Assembly (NCBI GenBank): GCA_900547305.1
Contig: URGH01000037.1
Coordinates: 1 to 23,853 of the forward strand
Source of the DNA: an uncultured Oscillospiraceae bacterium
GTDB lineage: Bacteria > Bacillota > Clostridia > Oscillospirales > Acutalibacteraceae
Reading direction: 5' to 3'
DNA: 23,853 bases
A program made the position numbers and the translations under genes. Below the pieces are notes generated by a model. The model searched no databases. It was not told the origin of the DNA and worked only from the letters and a program-made list of their open reading frames with translations. Below, piece by piece: positions 11,530 to 20,867 of the stretch (within the stretch, counting starts at the first letter, position 1; the number at the start of each line of letters is the position of its first letter).

Positions 11530-14364
11530 TTATATCAGCTTCATAGTAAACGCGAATGAAATGTGCTTTTCATCCAAACGGTACTTTTTATCAAGCTCGG
11601 GTCCGCATGAAGCGGAGCCAATGCCCGAAACCTTGTAATCAATTCTTATATGGGTAGCGTCGGGCTCGCCTATTTCATCTGTATGCTGTGCTGCGTTAAT
11701 CTGCTCCATGCTGTGCGACAAAACGCATGTTTCCATTTTGTCCTCAGCCTCAAAGCGCAGCTTATCCGAAACCTCAAGCCATTTGCAATCGGTATGATTG
11801 CCGTGCTCCTGCGGACGGACGTAATTCACATACTCGCTGCCCGCGTCGGACGAATGAACGCCTATTACTCCGTGGTGGGTCATATCACGGTAGCTTTCAA
11901 GCGGGCCATTTCCAAAATATTTGAATTTACCGTCTGTCAGCGGCAGCGCCAACTCAAAGCCCAGGCGCGGCAACCAAATAACATTTTCGCGAATATCGCC
12001 GCAAAGCCCTGTTTTAACGCTGCCATCGGCAAAAAATTCGTAATTCAGCGTGTACTTAAAGAACGGCAAACGCGAAATACCGGAAGACGACATATTAAAC
12101 GAAACCTTATTCCCCTGTGTTTCGGAAGAGTAAACCTTATTGAACACGCAGTCGAAATTTTCGCCCTGCCAAATATTCGTTCTGTCCCAACGCACCTTAA
12201 TATTTCGGTCGTTATCGGTAGTGGCGCGGAAATATGAAAGCCTCATCGGTTCTGTAAGCAATTCCTCGCCGTTTCTTACAATGCTTTCAAAAAATCCCGT
12301 CTGCTTTGAAAGTACATAGCGGAAGTTTTCGCCCTCTGCCGTAATTTCAAAGTCTGTTTCGGAAACCTCCAGCGGCTCGGCGGTAATTTCCGTCTTTATT
12401 TTCTCGGTGAGAATTTCCTCCTGTAATCTGCCCACCTCGTTTCCTTCAAGGTCGGTCATTTTAACGGTTATAAAGCAACCCTCACGGCTTTTTTCGGGCA
12501 GTGACGCCGCGGGAGTCAGCACAAACGCCTCACCGGGGCGTGTATTCAACCTTACAATCTTCTTTTCAAGGCTCTCTTCATCCGCCGTTATTTCGTATTC
12601 AAAGGAATATCCGTCAAACGAGGTGAAATCAAAGCAGTTTTTAAGCTGCAACGCTCCGTTTTCCCACTTAATGCGGAAAGGCGCGTAGGTGTTTTTTATT
12701 TCCAGCGTTCCCGCCTTAAAGCTGCGGTCGGCAAATACCATACCGTCACAGCAGAAATTACCGTCATTAGTAAGCTCGCCCTCAAAGTCGCCGCCGTATT
12801 TCTGAACGCCGTTTTCTATAAAGACGTGATCCGCCCATTCCCAAATACAGCCGCCTATAAGACTTTTATGCCTGTATATTTCTTCCCAGTAATCCCATAT
12901 TCCGCCGGGACCGTTGCCCATGGCATGCGCATATTCGCACATAAATACGGGCTGATTTATTTTTTCATCATTCGCAAAACCTGAAATTTCACCTACACTC
13001 GGATACATTCTTGAATAAATATCGGTATTATCCGGCGTGCCCTTGCGGGAAGCGTCCTCGCAGTGCGCAAGGCGCATATCGTCGCGGCTTTTGAGCCATT
13101 CTATCATATCATGCTGATTGCGGCTGAATCCGCTTTCGTTGCCTGTAGACCATATAATTATGCTCGTGTGTATTTTATCGCGTTCATAGGCGCGCTCCAT
13201 GCGCTCCAAAAACTCTTTACGCCACATATCGCCGGCACACGGCCATATTGTATCGTGTACGTCAAAACCGTAAGCAACATTTGCATATCTGCGCACAAAG
13301 CCGTGCGTTTCAATATCCGTTTCAAGAATAACGTAGAGCCCCAGCTCATCGCAATAATCAAGGAACTCGGGCGACGGCGGGTAATGCGAGGTTCTTACGC
13401 AGTTTATGTTAAGCCGTTTCATCAGCTTTAAATCGCGCAGAATATCGGCGCTGCTCATAGTCCAGCCCTTTTCGGGGTCGGTATCGTGGTGGTTTACGCC
13501 CTTTAATTTAACCGACTTTCCGTTTATAAGCAGCTCGTTTTCACGCGATATTGCAATTGTTCTGAAACCTACGCGGCGAGTTATTGTTTCGCCCTCGGTG
13601 TACAGCTTTACGGTATAAAGCTCCGGTGTTTCGGCAGTCCAAAGCTTAGGCTCGGGCACGCCGAACACAACCCTGCCGTTTAATGAATTTTGCCTTTCGA
13701 GCAGCTGATCGCCGTCGTAAAGCTCGGCAGAATATTCCGCGTCGGCTATGCACGAAATGCTGTTATCGCGCGCCTTTATATCAATATCAAAAAGATGCCC
13801 GTGCGGGCGGGAAAGTATATAAACATCCCTGAAAATGCCGTTATAACGGAAAGCGTCCTGATCCTCAAGGTAGCTGCCGCAACACCATTTGCGCACATTT
13901 ACCCTGACGGTATTTGTGCCCGAGCTTACAAACTCGGTAATATCAAACTCGCTCATAAGGCGGCTGCCCTCGGTAAAGCCCACATACTTACCGTTTATAT
14001 AAACCTCGGCTACGGAGGAAACGCCCTCGAAAACCAAATATGTATCAAGGCTGCCGTCGGTCAGCTCAAAGCTACGCTCGTAAACGCCCATGGGGTTAAT
14101 ATCGGGCACATAGGGCGGGTCGCAGGGGTAAGGATAATTTATATTGGAATAATTCGGGTTCTCATAGCCCTTTGTCTGCCAACATGAGGGCACCTCAATA
14201 GTTTCCCATTCCTCTATATTTCCGGCTTTATCACCGTTTTCAAAAAAAGCAAAGCGCCATTCGCCGTTAAGCGTGCGGTAAACGCCCTCCCCCTCGGGAA
14301 TATACCAGCTGCGTGCTTTAAGCCTGTTTTCACTGGTTTTTTGCGGATTTTCATAAATGCGCAT
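11530..14364 (-). CDS. lacZ: Beta-galactosidase, glycoside hydrolase family 2 (LacZ type)
   Basis: A 944-aa enzyme predicted to hydrolyse beta-D-galactosides such as lactose in the cytoplasm; no signal peptide is present. The N-terminal sugar-binding sandwich (about 1-190) is followed by an immunoglobulin-like domain and a TIM barrel (about 280-590). The barrel has KLKGVNHHDTDP, VRTSHYPPSPEF, the acid/base glutamate Glu410 in GNESG, and the nucleophile Glu477 in CEYAHAMGNGPG. The C terminus has the large beta-sandwich typical of LacZ; YFGNGPLESYRDM is the conserved segment there. ATG at 14364 follows GAGGTG. It has its own consensus promoter and terminator, so it is a single-gene unit; no permease or lac regulator lies nearby. 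A preference for other beta-galactosides is possible. Confidence 0.93.
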   Translation of the reverse strand: MRIYENPQKTSENRLKARSWYIPEGEGVYRTLNGEWRFAFFENGDKAGNIEEWETIEVPSCWQTKGYENPNYSNINYPYPCDPPYVPDINPMGVYERSFELTDGSLDTYLVFEGVSSVAEVYINGKYVGFTEGSRLMSEFDITEFVSSGTNTVRVNVRKWCCGSYLEDQDAFRYNGIFRDVYILSRPHGHLFDIDIKARDNSISCIADAEYSAELYDGDQLLERQNSLNGRVVFGVPEPKLWTAETPELYTVKLYTEGETITRRVGFRTIAISRENELLINGKSVKLKGVNHHDTDPEKGWTMSSADILRDLKLMKRLNINCVRTSHYPPSPEFLDYCDELGLYVILETDIETHGFVRRYANVAYGFDVHDTIWPCAGDMWRKEFLERMERAYERDKIHTSIIIWSTGNESGFSRNQHDMIEWLKSRDDMRLAHCEDASRKGTPDNTDIYSRMYPSVGEISGFANDEKINQPVFMCEYAHAMGNGPGGIWDYWEEIYRHKSLIGGCIWEWADHVFIENGVQKYGGDFEGELTNDGNFCCDGMVFADRSFKAGTLEIKNTYAPFRIKWENGALQLKNCFDFTSFDGYSFEYEITADEESLEKKIVRLNTRPGEAFVLTPAASLPEKSREGCFITVKMTDLEGNEVGRLQEEILTEKIKTEITAEPLEVSETDFEITAEGENFRYVLSKQTGFFESIVRNGEELLTEPMRLSYFRATTDNDRNIKVRWDRTNIWQGENFDCVFNKVYSSETQGNKVSFNMSSSGISRLPFFKYTLNYEFFADGSVKTGLCGDIRENVIWLPRLGFELALPLTDGKFKYFGNGPLESYRDMTHHGVIGVHSSDAGSEYVNYVRPQEHGNHTDCKWLEVSDKLRFEAEDKMETCVLSHSMEQINAAQHTDEIGEPDATHIRIDYKVSGIGSASCGPELDKKYRLDEKHISFAFTMKLI

Positions 14365-14396
14365 AACACACCTCGTAGGTAAAAATTAACATATCT

Positions 14397-14425
14397 AATA
14401 TAAGTCAAAAGCTATGTTTTGTCAA
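14397..14425 (-). promoter_or_regulatory. Promoter of the beta-galactosidase gene
   Basis: Minus-strand TTGACA (14425-14420), 17 bp, then TATATT (14402-14397), about 33 bases before the ATG. The -35 element overlaps the last codons of mscS, so lacZ has its own start even though it lies downstream of the nusA operon. Confidence 0.75.
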
Positions 14426-15222
14426 TCATTTTTTATATGAACATCAAGCTGATTGTAGGGTATTGATATTCCGTTTTCATCAAACGCCGCGCGCATTTCC
14501 TCGCGCAGCTTAAAGGAAAGCGGAAGATAATCGGACGTTTTGCACCACACCTGCGCCGTAAAATCGACCGAGCTTGCGGCGTATTCCGCAATTCCCACAA
14601 AGGGCGCGGGGTCGCGGGAAACGGCGGGGTTTGCAAGCACTGTGTCGGTAATAACGCGCTTTACCGCTTCGGTATCGTTATCATAGCTTACCGAGAAGGT
14701 AAGGTCAAGGCGGCGTGTTTCCTCGCTTGAATAATCCACAACCTGACTGTTCACAACAATGCTGTTGGGTATTACAACGTGGCGGTTATCAAGCGTTTTA
14801 AGCACGGTATGCATCATATCAATCTGCACAACATTGCCGCTCTCGCCGTTTATGCAAACGTAATCGCCCGTTTGGAAGCGGCGGGTGAGCAAAAGAATTA
14901 TTCCGCCGGCTATGCTGCTGAGCGAATCCTTCAGCGCCAGCGCCACCGCAACCGCCGCAGCTGAAAGCGCCGCTAAAAGCCCCGCGGTGGAAATTCCCAA
15001 AGTGCTGAGCGCCGAGAGGATAATTATAATATGCAGCGTTATATTTACCGCTTTTTCAAGAAATTTTTCAAGCGAAATATCAATATTTAGTTTTTTAAGG
15101 GATTTCTTCATCAGCTTTATTAAAAAAAGCGTGAGATAATGCCCCGCAATCAATATAATTACCGCCTTTAAAACGGTAATGCCCATAGAAATAAGCTTAT
15201 CGGCAGAAAAATCAAGCTTCAT
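14422..15222 (-). CDS. mscS: Small-conductance mechanosensitive channel, MscS family
   Basis: A 266-aa membrane channel that should open under membrane tension and release solutes on osmotic downshock. Three hydrophobic helices occupy about residues 10-110. The third is the alanine/glycine-rich pore helix (STAGLLAALSAAAVAVALALKDSL), followed by the beta domain (FQTGDYVCINGESGNVVQID, VVIPNSIVVNS) and the C-terminal cytoplasmic cage ending in YNQLDVHIKND. Length is close to E. coli MscS. Its ATG overlaps the ribF stop (ATGA at 15219-15222), so it is translationally coupled as the last gene of the nusA operon, an unusual companion for translation genes. Confidence 0.93.
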   Translation of the reverse strand: MKLDFSADKLISMGITVLKAVIILIAGHYLTLFLIKLMKKSLKKLNIDISLEKFLEKAVNITLHIIIILSALSTLGISTAGLLAALSAAAVAVALALKDSLSSIAGGIILLLTRRFQTGDYVCINGESGNVVQIDMMHTVLKTLDNRHVVIPNSIVVNSQVVDYSSEETRRLDLTFSVSYDNDTEAVKRVITDTVLANPAVSRDPAPFVGIAEYAASSVDFTAQVWCKTSDYLPLSFKLREEMRAAFDENGISIPYNQLDVHIKND

Positions 15223-16061
15223 TTTTCAAGCTCCTTTAAATCGGCGTTTATTTGCGCTTTAAGCTCCGAAACGGACGAAAACTTAACCTCTCCCCTTACA
15301 AATCTTCGGGGAGAAACCGTAACGGTATCGCCGTAAATATCGCCCGAAAAGCCCTTAATAAACGTCTCGCTTATAATGTAATCGGTTTTAAAGGTGGGGC
15401 GCACGCCTATATCGGTAATGCCGTCGTACTCGCGCCCGTCCACCGTCACGCGGGATACATACACCCCGAACTTAGGCGGTAAAAGGCACTGCGGGTAGCG
15501 CTGATTAACCGTGGGAAAGCCGAGCGTTCTGCCGCGTTTATCGCCGCTTATAACCTCGGCGGTATAAGAAAAAGGCTTATACAGCAATCGGTTTGCCTTT
15601 TCGGTTTCGCCTCTTTGCAAAAGGCGCCTTATTTCGGTAGAAGATACGGTCTCGCCGTTTTCGGTTACAGGCTCGCTGCATTTAAGCGATATGCCATGCG
15701 CTTTGCAAAAGCATTCAAGCAAATTTTTATCCCCCTCGGCGTTTTTGCCGAAGCGATAGTTAAAGCCGCAGGAAATTAAGCCGGGTGAAAATTTATCGGT
15801 TAAAAACTTTAAAAAATCCTCGGGCGGCAATGTGCGCACCTTTTCAAAATCAAGGGTGAAAATTTCGTCAATACCAAGGTCTTTAAGCGCGGTTTCCTTA
15901 TCCTGCGGCAGCATTAGCGCCAGCGGTTTGCCGGTTATAAGCGCTTTCGGCGGCAGCGGGAAGATAACCGCGATTTTTCTGCAGCCGTCGGGCAGCCTTA
16001 AAACCTCTCTGTGCCCCTTGTGCAGCCCGTCAAACGTACCCAAAGCCAATGCGGTCTTCAT
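15219..16061 (-). CDS. ribF: Bifunctional riboflavin kinase / FAD synthetase
   Basis: A 280-aa enzyme making FMN from riboflavin and then FAD. The N-terminal nucleotidyltransferase domain has GTFDGLHKGH (residues 8-17), GFNYRFGKNAEGD and SSTEIRRLLQRGE. The C-terminal flavokinase domain has KRGRTLGFPTVN. The start is the ATG at 16061: it overlaps the truB stop by 4 bases (ATGA), with GGAGG inside the end of truB. A longer frame to 16094 adds residues before the conserved start and is rejected. Its end overlaps mscS in the same ATGA manner. No FMN riboswitch is visible because the gene is deep in the operon. Confidence 0.95.
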   Translation of the reverse strand: MKTALALGTFDGLHKGHREVLRLPDGCRKIAVIFPLPPKALITGKPLALMLPQDKETALKDLGIDEIFTLDFEKVRTLPPEDFLKFLTDKFSPGLISCGFNYRFGKNAEGDKNLLECFCKAHGISLKCSEPVTENGETVSSTEIRRLLQRGETEKANRLLYKPFSYTAEVISGDKRGRTLGFPTVNQRYPQCLLPPKFGVYVSRVTVDGREYDGITDIGVRPTFKTDYIISETFIKGFSGDIYGDTVTVSPRRFVRGEVKFSSVSELKAQINADLKELEK

Positions 16062-16957
16062 CTTTTCATTTCCTCCGGGTAATTTATAATACATTTAATA
16101 GCAAGCTGCTCCTTTTCATTTTCGGCAGCGCCTATGCCTAAAAACAGCCCGCCGAATTTCACTCTGAAAAGCTCGTTTTCGCTAGCATCTGTAAGCCGCA
16201 ATCTGTCAAACGCAAGCTTGCCGCCGTTGCAAAAGCGCACCGCCTGCTTTTCGGTAACCTTTACCTCGCGCAGGTAGGCAACGGCTTTTTCTTCGCTTAC
16301 AATATACTGTGAAATATTTTCTTCCGTAATATTGTCAAGCGCCGTGCAATCCGAAATATCAAAACCGCCCGCATATGTGCGGCGCAGCGCCGAAAGGCAC
16401 GCCCCGCAGCCTAAATATTCGCCTAAATCGCGCGCTAACGACCTTATATATGTTCCCTTTGAAACGTGCACGTCTATTTTAAAAGTATCGCCCGTTAAAC
16501 CCGAAAGCTTAGATATTTCAAAAATCTCAACTTCCCTTTCGGGTATTTCGGGCAAATCCCCCCGCCGGGCTAAGCGGTACATCGGCACGCCGTCCTTTTT
16601 CAAGGCACTGTAAGCGGGCGGACGCTGTTTTATTTTTCCCGTAAAGTGCGAAAGCGCACTTTTCAGTTCTTCTTCGGTCACATTAACCGCGCTTTGCGAT
16701 AAAACGCTGCCCGTTATATCGTCGGTATCGGTAACGGTGCCGAGCTTTATTTCGGCAGTGTAGCGTTTATCGGCGTCAAGCAACAGCCCCGAGAGCGCCG
16801 TTGCCCTGCCGAGCAAAACGGGCAGAACGCCCGTCGCCATTGGGTCAAGCGTGCCTGTATGCCCCACGCGCTTTTCATGCGCCGCTCTTTTTACCCGCGC
16901 CACCGCGCCGAACGAGGTAATGCCGCCGGGTTTATCGAGTAATATCAGCCCCTGCAT
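16058..16957 (-). CDS. truB: tRNA pseudouridine(55) synthase
   Basis: A 299-aa enzyme that makes pseudouridine at position 55 in the T-loop of tRNAs. It begins with the family signature MQGLILLDKPGGITSF and has the catalytic Asp38 in GHTGTLDPMATGVLP. KQRPPAYSALKKDG and SKGTYIRSLARDLG are further conserved motifs. A C-terminal PUA-like part follows (about 230-299). The start is ATG at 16957 with GGAGG just upstream, giving a 26-base overlap with nrnA; the longer frame to 17011 lacks homology. It is followed by ribF with a 4-base overlap. Confidence 0.96.
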   Translation of the reverse strand: MQGLILLDKPGGITSFGAVARVKRAAHEKRVGHTGTLDPMATGVLPVLLGRATALSGLLLDADKRYTAEIKLGTVTDTDDITGSVLSQSAVNVTEEELKSALSHFTGKIKQRPPAYSALKKDGVPMYRLARRGDLPEIPEREVEIFEISKLSGLTGDTFKIDVHVSKGTYIRSLARDLGEYLGCGACLSALRRTYAGGFDISDCTALDNITEENISQYIVSEEKAVAYLREVKVTEKQAVRFCNGGKLAFDRLRLTDASENELFRVKFGGLFLGIGAAENEKEQLAIKCIINYPEEMKR

Positions 16958-17939
16958 TACATTCCTCCATAGTCTCCTCAACCGCTTTAAGCACTGCCGC
17001 TTTAACTTCACTTAAAGTGCCGTTTACGCTGGCGCCCGCAGCGCCCTTATGACCGCCGCCGCCGAGCCTTCTGCAAATTGCCGACGCGTCAAGCGGCGGA
17101 TAGGTGCGGAGGGACACCTTAAACTCCGCGTCGTCGGTCTGCTTTACCGTAATTCCGGCAATAACGCCCTCAACACTGCGGGAAATAACGGCAATGCCCT
17201 CAAGTTCTGTTCCGCTGCAGCCTGTTTTTTCCTGCATTTCGGCAGTAACGGGCAAAAGTATGCACTTCCCGCCGAAATGAAATTCCGAGGCGTCAAGCAC
17301 CATTCTCTCAAGCTCTAACAGCTTTCGGGATTTTGTATCAAACATAATGCGGTTAATTTCGGGCGCGTCAATATTATACTCGTAAAGCTGCGCCGTTATC
17401 ATATGTGTTTTGGCAGTAACATTTGAGTATTTAAAGCAGCCCGTATCGGTTGCAATACCCGTGTAAAGCGCCTTTGCGGTAACGTCGTTAATGTTTACCT
17501 TCATAATGCCGAGCAGCTCATACATACTCTCGGCTGTCGCAGCGGCGTCCGCGTCTAAAAACAAATTCTTTGCAAACCGCACGTTGGAAATATGGTGGTC
17601 TATATTAAGGTCCACTATATCCCCAAATTCCTCCTCCAGCCCGCCGAGCAGACGTTTATCCGCCACGTCAACCGCCACAACTGTCGCGTCATCGCGGGAA
17701 ATATGGTCAGTCTGCCTTGCAAAATAGTTATATTTTTCGGGTATAACGTCGGGGCAGATAACGCACGCCGCCTTGCCTACTTCTTTAAGCGCGTAGTAAA
17801 GCGCATAGGCAGAGCCGAGCGTGTCCCCGTCGGGCGAGGCATGGGTCAGAATAATATAATTATCGTGCTTTTGCAGATATTTCGCGGTCTGCCTGAGGGT
17901 AAGCTCGCGGCAGTCGTTTTCCTGTTTATTTTTCTTCAT
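16932..17939 (-). CDS. nrnA: DHH-family phosphoesterase, NrnA type (oligoribonuclease / pAp phosphatase)
   Basis: A 335-aa enzyme that degrades 2-5 nt RNAs and dephosphorylates pAp in Firmicutes. The DHH domain shows the metal ligands THASPDGDT (His33, Asp37, Asp39), VDVAD (Asp91) and NIDHH (Asp114-His115-His116). The DHHA1 domain ends with GGGGHKGAAG near residue 298. Length is typical. The ATG at 17939 lies inside the end of rbfA (14-base overlap), with a GGGGAA site. The rbfA-nrnA-truB order is standard for Gram-positive nusA operons. Confidence 0.93.
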   Translation of the reverse strand: MKKNKQENDCRELTLRQTAKYLQKHDNYIILTHASPDGDTLGSAYALYYALKEVGKAACVICPDVIPEKYNYFARQTDHISRDDATVVAVDVADKRLLGGLEEEFGDIVDLNIDHHISNVRFAKNLFLDADAAATAESMYELLGIMKVNINDVTAKALYTGIATDTGCFKYSNVTAKTHMITAQLYEYNIDAPEINRIMFDTKSRKLLELERMVLDASEFHFGGKCILLPVTAEMQEKTGCSGTELEGIAVISRSVEGVIAGITVKQTDDAEFKVSLRTYPPLDASAICRRLGGGGHKGAAGASVNGTLSEVKAAVLKAVEETMEECNAGADITR

Positions 17940-18288
17940 TTTTATTTTCCCCGTTTAAGGACTCAATAATTCTCGAAATATTGGCGCTCTGCTCAATAGA
18001 GTCGTCTGCCACAAAGCGCAGCTCAGGCACCTTTCTGAGAGTTAAGCGCGCGCCCAGCTCGCGGCGGAGAAAGCCCGCCGCGCCTTTAAGCGCCTTTACC
18101 GAGCTTACGGTTTTTTCGTAGCCCTCTATCGCGCTGACATAAACCGTAGCATAGGAAAGGTCGCCCGAAACGTCAACCTTTACAATGCTTAAAAGCTGAC
18201 TTACCCTCGGGTCCTTCATATTCCGCAAAAGCTCAGATAATGCAAGCTTTATGTCAGACGTTATACGGTCAATTCTGTAACCGGCCAT
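17926..18288 (-). CDS. rbfA: Ribosome-binding factor A
   Basis: A 120-aa 30S assembly factor that helps 16S rRNA 5'-end maturation. It has the KH-like fold pattern: RIDRITSDIKLALSELLRNM, the KDPRVSQLLSIVKVDVSGDLSYATVYVS strand region, and LGARLTLRKVPELRFVADDS. Its ATG shares one base with the infB stop (TGATG), so it is translationally coupled. The charged C-terminal tail (NGENKNEEK) overlaps the start of nrnA. Confidence 0.95.
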   Translation of the reverse strand: MAGYRIDRITSDIKLALSELLRNMKDPRVSQLLSIVKVDVSGDLSYATVYVSAIEGYEKTVSSVKALKGAAGFLRRELGARLTLRKVPELRFVADDSIEQSANISRIIESLNGENKNEEK

Positions 18289-20867
18289 CAGTCTCTGTAC
18301 TCCTCCATAATAAAGGCTTCAAAAACGTCGCCCTCTTTAATATCCGCAAACTTCTCAAGCCCTATGCCGCACTCGTAGCCCTGTGCTACTTCCTTTACGT
18401 CGTCCTTAAAGCGGCGGAGTGACGCTATCTTATCCTCGCAGATAACAATACCGTCGCGAACAACGCGTATCTGGCAGGCACGGGTGACCTTGCCGTTTGT
18501 AATATAGCAGCCTGCAACCGTGCCGACGTTGGAAATCTTGTAAACATTGCGCACTTCGGCTGTTCCGAGCTGATTTTCACGGAACTTAGGCGCCAGCATA
18601 CCTTTCATTGCCGCCTTTATTTCTTCAATGCAATCGTAAATTACGCGGTACATACGCATATCAACGCCATCGCGCTCCGCCGCCGTTTTTGCAACGCCGT
18701 CGGGGCGGACGTTAAAGCCTACTATAATAGCCCCCGAGGTCTGCGCCAGCATAACGTCGGACTCGTTTATAGCGCCCACGCCGCCGTGTATAACTCGAAC
18801 CTTTACCTCGTCGTTTGAGAGCTTTTCAAGACTGTCGCGAACCGCCTCAACGCTGCCCTGAACGTCTGCCTTAACAATAATATTAAGCTCCTTTAAATCG
18901 CCCTCGCTTAATTGATCAAAGAGGTTATCAAGCGTTACATGCTGTTTTGCGTTGAACAGCTCCTCCTTAGCCTTCTGCTTTCTCTGCTCAACCAGCTCAC
19001 GCGCCAGTCTTTCATCGGTCACCGCATCGAAAACGTCGCCCGCGTTAGGCGTTTCGGCAAGACCGGTAATCTCAACCGGAACGGACGGACCTGCCTCTTT
19101 CAGCTCCTTGCCGTTTTCGTTCGTCATAACGCGAACTCTGCCCACGGCAGTGCCCGCTACTATTATATCGCCGCTTTTAAGCGTTCCGTTCTGAACAAGT
19201 AAGGAAGCCACGGGGCCTCTGCCCTTATCAAGCCTTGCTTCAATAACAATACCCTTTGCCTTGCGGTCGGGGTTGGCTTTAAGCTCCATAACCTCGGCAA
19301 CCAGCAGAATGTTTTCAAGCAGGCTGTCAATTCCCTCGTGGGTCTTAGCCGAAACGGGCACGCATATAACGTCGCCGCCCCACTTTTCGGGAACAAGGCC
19401 GTGCTCGGTCAGCTGCTGCAAAACTCTGTCGGGGTTAGCCTCGGGCTTATCCATTTTATTTATGGCAACAATTATCTGAACATCCGCCGCCTTGGCGTGG
19501 TTTATAGCCTCAACGGTCTGGGGCATAATACCGTCGTCCGCCGCGACAACAAGCACCGCAATATCGGTAGCCATAGCGCCGCGCTTACGCATTGAAGTGA
19601 ACGCCGCGTGTCCCGGAGTATCAAGGAAAGTAATATCCTGACCGTTGCAGTTTACCCTATAAGCGCCTATGTGCTGGGTAATTCCGCCCGCCTCGGTATC
19701 GGTAACGGCGGTGTTGCGTATAGCGTCAAGCAATGAGGTCTTACCGTGGTCAACGTGACCCATTACAACCACAACAGGGCTTCTCGGCTTTAAGTTCTCG
19801 GCGGTATCCTCTGTGTCGTCCATAATGCGCTCTTCAATTGTAACAACAACCTGTTTTTCAATTTTAGCGCCCATTTCGGTTACAACTATTTCGGCGGTAT
19901 CGTAATCTATTACCTGATTTACCGTCGCCATCATTCCGAGCTTCAAGAGAACCTTAATAACCTCTGCCGCGGTCTTTTTAAGGGCTGCCGCCAACTCGCC
20001 CACCGAAATTTCGTCGCCCACGGTAACGGTTATCGGGGTCTTCTTTATGCGCTCCAACTGGAGTCTGCGCATCTTATCCGCCTCGGTCTCGCGTTTCGCG
20101 CCCTGCGGGCGGCGGTAATCCTGCGATTTCTGCTTTATTTTTTGCTTTCTTGAGAAGTTATCGCGCATAGTGTTTGCGGGCGCTATACGCTCGTATTTCT
20201 CGTTGTATTTATCAATATTAACGTTTGAAGTGCGGGTGTCGATATGGCGTATCTCGGCAGGGCCGCGCTTGGGCGCCTCGCCCGGCTTTTTATCCTTTTT
20301 CTGCGAAACAAATGGCTTGGGGTCTGAAACGCCGTATTTTTTCTCCTCGGGCTTCTTTTCCTCTTTTTTAGGCTTGGGCTGTTTCTTTTCTTCCGGTTTC
20401 TTTTCTGCCGGCTTTGCGGGCTGCTCCGATTTTTTATCGGCTGCAGGCTTTTCCTCAACCTTTTTCTCGGCAGGCTTTGCAGCCTCGGTCTTAACTTCCG
20501 CCTTTACCTCCGCCTTTTTCGGTTCAGGCTTTGCGGTCTCTTCCGGTTTTTCGCCGTTCTGCGCGGCGGCTGCGGCTTTAAGTTGCTCTAAAATAGCCAT
20601 CTGCTCGGCAAGCTTTTTATTCTTTTCTTCTTCCCTTGCCTTTTTCGCCGCCGCTCTTGATTCCGCTCCCGTAGCAAAATAATCCGCAAAGCTTTTAACC
20701 TCGTTCTGCTTTGTAAGCGCGTCAAAAACAAGGCTTGTTTCCTTTTCGTCCAGGGCAGCGCTGCTCTTTTTGTCGGCTCCCGTTTTCTCGGCAATAATCT
20801 TTATTATATCCTTTGAAGTAAGCCCGAAATCCTTTGCAAGCTCGCTTATTTTGTATTTATTCGTCAT
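18288..20867 (-). CDS. infB: Translation initiation factor IF-2
   Basis: An 859-aa GTPase that places initiator tRNA on the ribosome. The N-terminal IF2_N domain (about 1-55, KYKISELAKDFGLTSKDI) is followed by a long Lys/Glu/Pro/Ala-rich linker (about 75-200, runs such as KPAEKKPEEKK). A second IF2_N-like domain lies near 285. The G domain is near 365: GHVDHGKT, then DTPGH and NKMD. Domains II-IV complete the protein. The start is ATG at 20867 with AAGGAGG ahead of it, so the gene overlaps ylxQ by 11 bases; a frame to 20885 would begin at the ribosome binding site. Internal starts giving shorter IF-2 forms, as in other bacteria, cannot be judged. Confidence 0.97.
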   Translation of the reverse strand: MTNKYKISELAKDFGLTSKDIIKIIAEKTGADKKSSAALDEKETSLVFDALTKQNEVKSFADYFATGAESRAAAKKAREEEKNKKLAEQMAILEQLKAAAAAQNGEKPEETAKPEPKKAEVKAEVKTEAAKPAEKKVEEKPAADKKSEQPAKPAEKKPEEKKQPKPKKEEKKPEEKKYGVSDPKPFVSQKKDKKPGEAPKRGPAEIRHIDTRTSNVNIDKYNEKYERIAPANTMRDNFSRKQKIKQKSQDYRRPQGAKRETEADKMRRLQLERIKKTPITVTVGDEISVGELAAALKKTAAEVIKVLLKLGMMATVNQVIDYDTAEIVVTEMGAKIEKQVVVTIEERIMDDTEDTAENLKPRSPVVVVMGHVDHGKTSLLDAIRNTAVTDTEAGGITQHIGAYRVNCNGQDITFLDTPGHAAFTSMRKRGAMATDIAVLVVAADDGIMPQTVEAINHAKAADVQIIVAINKMDKPEANPDRVLQQLTEHGLVPEKWGGDVICVPVSAKTHEGIDSLLENILLVAEVMELKANPDRKAKGIVIEARLDKGRGPVASLLVQNGTLKSGDIIVAGTAVGRVRVMTNENGKELKEAGPSVPVEITGLAETPNAGDVFDAVTDERLARELVEQRKQKAKEELFNAKQHVTLDNLFDQLSEGDLKELNIIVKADVQGSVEAVRDSLEKLSNDEVKVRVIHGGVGAINESDVMLAQTSGAIIVGFNVRPDGVAKTAAERDGVDMRMYRVIYDCIEEIKAAMKGMLAPKFRENQLGTAEVRNVYKISNVGTVAGCYITNGKVTRACQIRVVRDGIVICEDKIASLRRFKDDVKEVAQGYECGIGLEKFADIKEGDVFEAFIMEEYRD

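Noticed and set aside
11650..12237. 195-codon plus-strand frame opposite lacZ
   Set aside because: It lies inside the lacZ C-terminal sandwich and has no start signals or domain.
20300..20560. Repeated Pro/Glu/Lys codon blocks that might be a tandem repeat or CRISPR-like array
   Set aside because: They are irregular in unit length, lie in frame inside infB and match the known variable linker of IF-2; no spacer-repeat structure exists here or elsewhere in the window.
20170..20682. 170-codon Ser/Phe/Gly-rich plus-strand frame opposite infB
   Set aside because: It mirrors the Lys/Glu/Pro/Ala-rich linker of IF-2; the odd composition is the complement of that low-complexity stretch.
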